A stretch of DNA of 64,000 nucleotides. Source: Branchiostoma floridae. Taxonomy: Eukaryota > Chordata > Leptocardii > Amphioxiformes > Branchiostomatidae. The notes beneath the pieces were generated by a model that saw nothing but the letters and a program-made list of their open reading frames with translations, ran no database searches and was not told the origin of the DNA. The translations under genes were made by a program, and so were the position numbers. The stretch lies in NCBI RefSeq assembly GCF_000003815.2, contig NC_049993.1, forward strand, positions 706,523 to 770,522, given 5' to 3'. The first letter of the stretch is position 1, and every line of letters starts with the position of its first letter. Positions 55,240-64,000 of this stretch are shown here, in pieces.

Positions 55240-55500
55240 ATAGAAATATGCAAGTCTCAGTATCCCCTTGCTACCAGTGAGCCAGAGAAATAGAAGAGTA
55301 AACAGCAAATTCTTCTCCCTAGATCAGAAACGTCACACAAGAATTTTGCGCCGAGAGCCAGATCGCTCACTGAAGGGTGAGGACTGACTGACCCAATAGG
55401 AGGAGCGGGGGTAACAAGGCTGCCCGGGAGCAGGGACAATACCCACTCCCTACCCCCCATTTGATGATGCAGCGGGAATGCAGCGGCTATTGGAATGCAA
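55240..55500 (-). repeat. LINE 5' region sharing sequence with the SINE body
   Basis: CCCTAGATCAGAAACGTCA, GTGAGGACTGACTGACCCAA and CTGCCCGGGAG match the SINE segment 25838-25955 in the same relative order. It is followed directly by the LINE 5' leader rather than by the SINE tail. Confidence 0.75.
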
Positions 55501-58500
55501 AACACAACAGGACTTGCATCCGGATTGAGTCGGATTTATATGTAAATGACGTGGGATTCCGGTTATGTAGGCCGCGGAGAGTCGAAATTGATATGTAAAT
55601 GACAGGGATTCCGGTTATGTAAGCCAACTTAAGATAATGAAGAAAGCAGTGTAAATTCAGTGGCTGCAATAACAAATAAAAAATTTGCGACGAGTAACTA
55701 GCCAGACAAACAGCCTCCCAGTGTCAACCTTAGGATTCTAGGCAGACAAAGGGGGGTTCAAGCATTGTTTGGCCCACATACAGGTTCCGACCAAAAACAC
55801 ACATAGTTTCAATAACCATAACAGAGCAAGGAATCCTATAGAAAGCTAGACAGTGCTATAAACATGAAACTATAAGGCATTAGGAGATGTGGTGCAAGCC
55901 GCAGACCGACCGAACTCAACTATGGTTGAAGCTACATTGTATGGGATAAGTACTATGGCGGGAGCCTAAGAGGGGGAGGGCACTGAGGCGAGGCAGATAT
56001 CTAGATGAATATCTGCATTTCCAGACAGCAGAAAACAAGAAATGTCGCCAGACTTTGGTGAAACACAATGCATACGAGCTACCATGACAGAAATTAGGCA
56101 TCGAGTGTCAGATTCCAGTGAGGATTGAGATTGATTTCAATCCTAAGCCCAGACAGCAAAGGTGGACGCGCCATCTTGCTAGCCTTCCCATCTCTTGCTA
56201 GCCTTCCCATGAGGCAAACAAAAGTCTGTGCAGCATAATTAGCAATTCAACCAATGATAGCATGGAAATTAGAAAATCGACCAATAAGAGAATGGCTGCA
56301 TGTCTATCAAATATTTGCATAATTATGTTTTTTGTCATTTCTTAAGGGACAATGGGATCAGTCTATGCTACTCTAAATTGCTATATCTGTCGATGCATAG
56401 CACTACTTATAATTTTTATATTTCAGCCATACCATAGGTATGTTGAAACAGATTGTATTTGTCATGTTTCTTCTTTCTTCTGTCAAATTTTCAAAGTGAT
56501 TCATCTCCACCGTTCCTGAACCAAATGACTTGAAATTTGGCAGAAGGGTAGAGTGGATCAATACCCTGATCCCTTTTTTTCAATTTTTTTCATATCTGCT
56601 CCGAAAATGATTTTATTGAGGTTTTATTGCAATTTTTGGACAAAAACTGTATATTTTGCCCCCCTGTACCATGGTATTACATCCTAATAACCTGACATTT
56701 GGCACAGAGGTGCCCTAGATACTTATTCAAAGGATCCATGTATAATATCTGGTATAAATCACTTCAAAATGGCTCGTTAAGGAGGTTTTTGTGAGGTTGG
56801 AGTGCCGAGGTCAACGATCTCTAGGTCATTCAGATGGCCACAGGTGTGTCAGGTAGATCCAATTAAGTACATACCTACCTAGTCCATAGAGCTCCAGGTC
56901 GTTGGGGGGGGGGACAAGGTAAGTCCAATCAATGACCAGTCAGTGGTCGAAATACATTTTCCGGTGTTCTGCAATATTGCAGATTGTCAAAATTTTCTCA
57001 AATATTTTCTGCAAACACACATGGTTCCAAACATCCATCTCAACCTAATAATGCCTTGCATTTAAATCACATCTAGTTTTGCAATGCATATAATTACTGT
57101 AATTCTTTATTCTCTCACTTTATTTTAATTTCAGTCTTCAAAGATGATCCTTCTGTGCAGGGGAGTTAACATTCCCTGATACCACCATAGATCTTTTATC
57201 CAACTCGTCATGACACTACGGGCTACTACAGCTTTAAGTATACCAATCAATTCATAAATGCATTAGTTATTATCTCATTCACTTCCACACAATATACTAA
57301 TTAAGGTACACCAAAAAGCAACTGGATATGATTTTTGGAAACAGATGTTTCAGGCAGCAACCACCTTTTGTCAGTGACACTGAGCAGATCTATTGAATTT
57401 GAAGAGCAGGTTACATACCCTAACTATGAATTGATATGCAAAGGAGGTGAAGACAACTTTTAGATAGTCCAATAGGAAACAAAAGCAAGACAATGTCAAG
57501 ACAACACACATGAGCTAAATGTTGTATTGTAGGAGTGAGAATGCCACTAGTTTGCTAACATATAAGAACCATTTAATCCCAAACCTGATATTTTTCATTC
57601 TGCAAAATTGCAGATTGTATGATTTTTCTTCTGCAATCTTGAAAATCCTTCTGCAAAGTGCAGATGGATATTTCGAACACCAGCCAATGAGCGGGCTCAT
57701 TTGCTGTTAGAGTCCATTGTTGGACAGGGGGTGTTTTTAAAATTTACTTTTAGACTTTGGTGATAATGCCAAAATGCTTTTTAAGCGGAAGTGTTTTTGC
57801 ACTGATCCACTTGACATAAGACTACTACTGGGACAGTCCATTCTGTCACATAGGAGGGATATTTTTTAAAATTCAGTTTTGGACATGGGTGATGATTCTG
57901 AATTCCATTTGTTGAATGGAAGTTGACCCCCACCTGAAGACTGTACCTGAGGAGGATTCGTTAGCCAATCAGCAAGCCTGGTGTTATCTTGAAGAGTCCT
58001 TTCGTGTGGGGGACTATATTAAAATTCGGTTTTGGACTGGGTTGCTTATTATACAAAAGACAGATATTTTCACCCATCGAGATACCTTAATCTAGCATTG
58101 TACGAATAGGAATGCGTGTCAATCATTACAGTTATGCTTTGTAACCCCTCCTGAATTTACCGTTAAGCGTTACCGGGCCTCCAGAATTCACCGTTTAGCG
58201 TTAGCAAGACCCCCCATTCAGACCCTCTTTCACAATATCCGTATACGTAGGTCTATTTGTACATTATTTCCGTAAGCTTAAAATGTCAGATTCAACAACG
58301 AAAATCCTACTGCATATTCCTTAGCGACGCCCTAAACATTTGATCAATACATCGTCAACGCACACAATTAACACAGAGACTGTGATATTTTTGTTTTGGA
58401 AATGTTTTCTTTACTGACAACAGAACAAATGGAGACAATATTATAGTGCATGAGAGATGTTGTAAAGATAAGCAAAGTTGGGACAATTCTTGTGCATAGC

Positions 58501-59140
58501 TCGAGTCTCATCTGGTAATATTTTACAAGACAGCATCTGATAATTGTAGCTGAGCATGTACAGATATTTTCTGTGTCCATATCCGATCTTTTATGTTCTT
58601 TCAGAACCATTATTTGCATAACAGAAAATAAAGGAGGTAACAACTGTGGGGTTGGTGTTGTTTGAATCTCTGTTATGCTGCATCTGGAGGTTGCTGAAGA
58701 AAGCTATGTCCAAGTTTTTCAACCATCAGTTAGGCAAGGATGGACTGGAACTCTGCTACACTCTGTTGGCTTGTTACCTGCTGCAGTTCCTTACAGTCCT
58801 GCAAGAGGACAGCATTTACAAACAGTTAGTGCATGTTTATTGCATGTCTGAAAAAACTAACAGAACATATAGAAGCATGTCACACATTGCACATGTAACA
58901 TTTTGACCTCTTTTATATATAAAGTTAGTACAACTGGAACAGCTACATGACTGTATAACACTTGAAGCACTTATGACACCAATGACATCAAAAATAAAAA
59001 AAAGATACTGAAATTACATTTAACCATATGAAAAAAAAAGTCTTGCATTGCATTTAGAGGGTCGCGGTTCAAACCACAGCAAGATCATACAAAAGTCCTG
59101 AATGAGGAAATACTTCAATGTAACTAAATTACTAATATAA
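55501..59140. other. Non-coding, repeat-rich; no supported gene
   Basis: Local direct repeats: TATGTAAATGAC...GGATTCCGGTTATGTA twice at 55535-55625; TCTTGCTAGCCTTCCCAT twice at 56172-56210; and about three degenerate units of about 150 bp at 57700-58050 (GGACAGGG...TTTTAAAATT...TTTTGGAC). An 86-codon plus frame at 58646-58906 has protein-like composition (LGKDGLELCYTLLACYLLQ) but no convincing splice sites. Confidence 0.4.
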
Positions 59141-59148
59141 CACAGAGT

Positions 59149-59549
59149 TAGGGGTGGGTACCAGTACGGAATATTCATGTCCAGGTCCAGTTCAGGTCCA
59201 GAGGATCAGGTCCAGGTCCAGACCTGAACCCGATTCAGTATGTGAGAACTTGTGAATTGAGGATACTCAAAACAATGTTCAATTTTGCAACAAAGTATAA
59301 ATCTGTTTTGTGGAGCATTCGACTCCCACTGGTGTTTTGAAATCCTACAGGGCTTACTGCCTTTGTACTATTGACTGTAAAACTTGGTAGAAATGGCTAT
59401 AGACTCTGCTCTACTTCTCTCTTGTTATTTTCCTTGACCGGTAAGTCCCGAAACATGAATGCCTGATCATACACAGAATTTTTCAGGTCCGTTTTTCTGG
59501 ACTGATACAAAAAGAAAAAACGTTTTTGTACTGGTACTACCCACCCCTA
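59149..59549 (+). mobile_element. hAT-type MITE, copy 2 (401 bp)
   Basis: Ends TAGGGGTGGGTACC and CCCACCCCTA, with perfect 8-bp duplications CACAGAGT at 59141-59148 and 59550-59557. Homologous along its length to 1935-2351 in the same orientation. Confidence 0.9.
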
Positions 59550-59569
59550 CACAGAGTGCAAGTTCTTAC

Positions 59570-62500
59570 CAAGTTCTTCTCCAAGGTCCTGATACATTTC
59601 TCCAGACGTTTGAGCAGTGAGAAGTAAACTGATCGGTGAGATGACAGTTTGGACTTGAAGGCTTGCAGGCACAACCTGGAAAATGCCCCATCATTTCATT
59701 ATACTTCTGAATAGTGACAGAAGAAAATAATTCTTTCCAGACTGTAATGCTAATTGTAATTTCACTTGATTCTGCTAAAACCAAGTTTCAGAAGAAGTGG
59801 AGTTCAAAGAGTGAAGGAATCAGTGAAATCTGTAAGGCCCCGGTCACAAGAATCGTACGATTGACTGCTATGGAGGTTTTATGCTTGGTATAAGCGCAGT
59901 ACGTCGTAAGTCGGGAAAGAATCGGAAGCAATGGTTTGTTTCTAAGACTCATGTTGTTATGGTTAACGTTTCTTTTAATTTGTTTTTAAAGTGAAAGACA
60001 GTATGAAGGTACTCAACAGCTAGGTCCACATTTGGTTGGTTAAAGAAGCACGAAAGCTGTCATTTGGCTATTCAGAAGAGACACAAGTAAAAAATCGTAC
60101 GACGCTGGAAAAATTTTGAACATCATCCGATGCTCTGCGATGGCTAACTTTGATTACAATTTAGCTGCGATTCACTGCAATCATCGTGCAATGTGCGGAA
60201 TATGCCATCGCAAGGACGTCGTACGATTCTTGTGACCGGGGCTTAACATCCACTATCTCCTAGGTACCCCAAGACTGCCACATTGATTAAAACACTGAGT
60301 CTAAAGAGATCTAGATGCAAACCCTACTAGATCATACTTAGACAGGTATAAAAGATATTCTAGAAGTCCTTGACTCTTTTTCATCGGGCAGCCCTAGGGT
60401 ATCAGGTGGGAATAGTCAAGTCAAGTCAAAGTTTATTGCACAACATTATTAACGTGACAATAGATGTAGATTGAAGGCTATGCAATATTCAAAGAAACAC
60501 AGTGCACAGTGTGGAGCAAATCCAAATTGTTGCAACAGACTACTTCCTCATAACATAAATCTAGTAAGTAATACATTTAGGTTCTATTATAGACAAACAA
60601 TATTGCGAAGAGACACAGTGAGGGTTTTTATACATGTATCTAGGAATATGAGAGTTCACATTACAGGAAAGACACAAGAACATTACCATTCCACTGCATC
60701 CTGGGATACAGGAAGCTGCCCTGACATCACTTCCTGTGGTAAGAAAGAATGAAGCACAATATAAATATAAAATGTCACCACAAAACCTATTTTATGGTCT
60801 CCATGGCTGGTAAACTCTAGGTTAAGATCAGTGGTGCAATGCTTAGTATTACATCTTTTGTACATTTTTGGGACAATGATCAGGAGAGCCAGGCAGCTCG
60901 AAGCTGGATGTTCAAAGACTCAGTCTGTTGGGTTTGAAACTTTGATTGGTCTTCGTGATTTTTGGTTTGTGGCTTGCGCAAGTGATGGTTGATAAATAGA
61001 GACGCCAATTATGCAAACAGATGCTTACTTGTTTAATACTTGTTTTATAATCCACACGTCCATCATTTCGTCGTTTGATGGAATCTTGTTTTAATCAATT
61101 GTGGACAGAATCAGCCGATTTGAACCTGGTCATACGAATCACCAAGAACTTTCTTTGCATATACTTTACAGTGCATAATCCCTCTCAAGTATAATTATAT
61201 ATATATGTATTATATAATGTATATATATTATATTGTAGCAAGTTTGTATCATGTTTGATTTTCTGCATCTCAAAATAAAGTTGATTAACGTTACCTGGAG
61301 GCAGGATCATTCAAGAACTAGAAGTACTGGTATGATTTGTATGCTTTAATGTTAAATAACATCAGAAGGGTGTATATTTTGTACAAACATCTTTGCTCAT
61401 CACATAATACAGCTATAGTTGAATGTTATCTGGAAATGTTGTCAGTCTACCAGATCTTACCTTTGCCACCATTGCATCAACCAGTAGAAGGGGGTAATGG
61501 CAGATGTCCATGATCATTGCTGTGGAGACATGGTGCAAGGGGTTTGGTACTAAATAAAAGATTTCATTCTGCCCCATCCATTACAATAGCCTCTAATATC
61601 AAAGGAGTTTACAATAGTCTCTAATAAAGAGTTGTCAGGAAACCATAGGCAATGGACATGATTTTAGAATAATGCAATGTTGATTGATAATCTAGCATGA
61701 GTTGTGTAGACTAAATGCCTGCTACATAATGACTGCAGTCCCTCTAAACATTACCTCTGGCACAGCCTTCAGCTGGCTTTGCTCAGCATGAAAACAGCTC
61801 ACCTCACGAGTCTGTAAGACTTCCTCCTCACAAACAGAGTTTTCAAGATTTTCTGACAATTTTGAAATCTGGTAAACCTTCTGACGACAAACAAATTCTG
61901 CACAAGGTTAGACAGCTTTAGTACGAATGGGACTACATGTACAGGGTTGTAGCCAGTCTGAAATCATTTTCCGTCCCCTCCATTTTGAATCCTAACTGCG
62001 CCCAAGGCGTGAGACGTCACACCTAAGTAAGAGGCAACATTCCTTGGGGGCAAGCTCCCAAACATTTTGAAATTTAGACCCTGAAACATCATTTTCTACA
62101 TTTTGGGGTGTAAATTTTGCTGGTAGACTAAGCTGTTTAACGATCTGTTTGGGTGAAAAATTACACAAGGGAGACAGTTTCATTATATCCAAACATATCG
62201 ATTTTTGTCTGTCACAGAGGACTGAATGGGCAAAATGTTTTTCTGTCCCCAGCTGCAAAATTCCGTCAAAGGACAGGTGCTGGCTGCAACCCTGGACAAC
62301 ACCATAACAGTGTTGCTGATCCTGGGTCTTACTGAGGAAGAATGCAGGGTTGTCCTGAGCCCTGCACCTGGAGGGCAGACAGCTGTTGTAGCTGTGGAAC
62401 TGGTGGGCTGTGAACAGGAATGCCTTGTAGAGAGTCTGTTGAATCACAGCTGCTGAATTCACCTGGAAGGGGAGGACAGAAACACATGGTGCATGCTGGG

Positions 62501-63450
62501 TACCTGCAGGGAATACTAAGTATGTCTTCCAACAATCATGTAGGTAAGGGACCAATAAAATGTGTACTATCCATTGAGACCTATAGCCATGAAAAACAAC
62601 TAAAAAAACAACATCCTTCATTTCAAACATGAAGTCTACATGTATATCACACTTTCTAGCTACAATGGAAGGTTCATTTGGGTAAAAGATTGAAAAATTG
62701 ACTTGCCATTTCAAAGAGTTACAGCCAAAAGCTGCACTAGTACCAGGATTTCACCACATCCTTACAGTTTGGGCATTTTTTCTGGATTAATCAATATCTC
62801 TTATTCTGGAGGTCCGTTGCGGATAGGAAGGTCAAAAGGTTTGTGAGGAACACACGTTCATGCAGTCGTTTGCTCTTGGGGTAGGTACTCTTTAGTAATA
62901 TATGAATAAGACCTTAAAGTCTTAAATAAAGGCAATGATCATTTGGCAAAGGGATGTGTTTGTGGAACTCTAGTTTGCAATTAGTATCCCAAGAAACAAC
63001 TTGCAATTACCTCATTATTATCATTTACTATTGCATAGCAATTTCTGCCATCCAGATTGGGTTAGCATTCAGCACCAAGGACAGACCCACTGACAGGAAC
63101 AAACACTTAGCTTTAAGGGACAGGCTGCTTTTTATCCCTTGCAATTCAATTACATTGAAAAATCATTTAGAAATAATTGCAAATTAAACAATTTTATCAT
63201 AGGATAAAACTAATTTGAAAGAGCTCATCATCTGTTACCTAATACATTGTACATCTGTTAAAAATGGCAAAAAGAAAGGGAGGCCCTCGGAAGGCAACTA
63301 CCATCTGAAGAATGATAACTGTGCCCTGACAGATCACCTTGGGTTCCAGGAAGAAGGCGTGACACTTGGCCTTGACAGTGTTAATCAGCTTCTGTTTCAT
63401 GGCCTGACCGGGAGTCTGGTGGAGGTCAAAGGTCAAAGTGTACCTGATAC
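59570..63450 (-). CDS. Unrecognised multi-exon gene, four consecutive internal exons
   Basis: Exons in transcript order: 63450-63338 (113 nt), 62462-62333 (130), 61519-61461 (59), 59675-59570 (106), all with AG/GT borders. Their phases fit throughout (2 nt entering; 0; 1; 0; 1 leaving), which is strong evidence of one gene. Exon A reads IRYTLTFDLHQTPGQAMKQK and ends AKCHAFFLEPK; B reads VNSAAVIQQTLYKAFLFTAH to AQDNPAFFL; C reads TMIMDICHYPLLLVDAMVAK; D reads VVPASLQVQTVISPISLLLT then AQTSGEMYQDLGEEL. It is largely helical and leucine-rich, with no motif I can name. The 5' end lies beyond 63450, partly in the gap. The last exon is unclear: an acceptor TGTCCTCTTGCAG at about 58800 would add Gly-Leu and a stop. 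Confidence 0.75.
59833..60245. mobile_element. TIR element (413 bp) with CCCCGGTCACAAGAATCGTACG ends
   Basis: Left end TAAGGCCCCGGTCACAAGAA then TCGTACGA; right end, reverse-complemented, TAAGCCCCGGTCACAAGAAT then CGTACGA, so about 28 bp of inverted repeat. No transposase. It lies in the intron between exons C and D of the unrecognised gene. Confidence 0.82.
60246..61460. other. Intron of the unrecognised gene
   Basis: AT-rich, with an AT microsatellite at 61195-61240. No further exon in phase was found. Confidence 0.4.
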
Positions 63451-63614
63451 CTGAAATAGTGAGATTCAGACAGAATCAAAATCACTGGCAAAAAGTTGCC
63501 TTGTGTCTAAAAAAGAAACATAGCAACGAAATTTATTTTTGTGATTGATAACCGCCTTGACTCAATAATGCTAAAATTAAATATAGTTTGACAAAGATAT
63601 TTTAAACATATAAT

Positions 63615-63768
63615 NNNNNNNNNNNNNNNNNNNNNNNNNNNNNNNNNNNNNNNNNNNNNNNNNNNNNNNNNNNNNNNNNNNNNNNNNNNNNNNNNNNNNN
63701 NNNNNNNNNNNNNNNNNNNNNNNNNNNNNNNNNNNNNNNNNNNNNNNNNNNNNNNNNNNNNNNNNNNN
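63615..63768. other. Assembly gap (154 N)
   Basis: Run of N upstream of exon A of the minus-strand gene; it may hide an exon. Confidence 0.99.
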
Positions 63769-64000
63769 GTGCTCCCCAGGGATCACTCATGCTACATCTT
63801 ATTCAGTACTTATTCAGTACAAGCACATGCCCGTTGTGAGTGGATTTTGACAGAGTCTTAAAACTGTGATATTCTGTTAATAACAGGATTATAGTGTATA
63901 TAATAAAACACAGCAAAGGTAATATATGGACAGTTGCTCATTTGCTAACTGTTAGACTTAACAATGGCACTTAACATAGCATTTTTATGGGAGCAGACGC
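63769..64000. other. Non-coding end of window
   Basis: Nothing recognised. Confidence 0.3.

Larger units (their letters stand above)
51930..55500 (-). mobile_element. Full-length-looking LINE (CR1 group) with intact ORF
   Basis: Minus-strand order: about 580 bp 5' region (55500-54920), one 977-codon ORF, a 3' UTR of about 45 bp and a poly(A) tail (T run 51930-51942). The 3' UTR, GTAACCCAAAACGCTTGAGTG then TTGTTTTGCGGTGACC, is shared with the SINE at 25734-26217. The exact 5' end is uncertain and no target duplication could be fixed. Confidence 0.85.

Noticed and set aside
58646-58906. 86-codon plus-strand frame with protein-like composition
   Set aside because: No convincing acceptor or donor and no recognised motif; may overlap the end of the minus-strand gene.

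Overview
The window looks like amphioxus (Branchiostoma) nuclear DNA. This is inferred from an invertebrate-chordate style gene (large introns, 9 coding exons), AT-rich intergenic DNA, very dense MITE/fold-back/SINE content, and several non-LTR and Ty3/Gypsy retrotransposons. Three runs of N (11095-11194, 34996-35769, 63615-63768) mark assembly gaps.

Layout. 1-6.5 kb: intergenic DNA with a hAT-type MITE. 6.5-19.5 kb (minus strand): a complete 9-exon gene for ceramide glucosyltransferase (UGCG), reconstructed exon by exon to 396 aa with consistent splice phases. Its introns hold a 36-bp minisatellite, an array carrying AP-1-like motifs, a duplicated splice donor, MITEs and LINE debris. 19.5-32.2 kb: repeats only. 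These are two large fold-back elements, several copies of a composite repeat (one split by a LINE fragment, one by a tRNA-SINE), a 113-bp higher-order minisatellite and a satellite of about 80-95 bp with a conserved palindrome. 29.6-38 kb: remnants of a minus-strand multi-exon locus with a possible death-fold exon in tandem copies, a possible terminal exon with a decayed duplicate, and a duplication abutting the gap at 35 kb.

40.6-50.2 kb holds the main structure: a Kelch-repeat exon (C-terminal part of a probable BTB-Kelch protein) split by about 8.6 kb of nested retrotransposons. A CR1-group LINE sits in the Kelch exon, and a complete Ty3/Gypsy element (two 267-bp LTRs that read identical, 5-bp target duplication, one intact gag-pol frame) sits inside the LINE's endonuclease domain. 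Insertion order is therefore Kelch, then LINE, then Gypsy.

51.9-55.5 kb (minus strand): a second LINE with an intact 977-aa endonuclease/reverse transcriptase frame. Its 3' tail, and apparently its 5' region, resemble the body of the tRNA-SINE at 25.7-26.2 kb, which suggests a LINE/SINE partnership. 59.5-63.5 kb (minus strand): four exons with matching phases from a gene I do not recognise; a hAT MITE lies about 11 bp from one of its splice donors.
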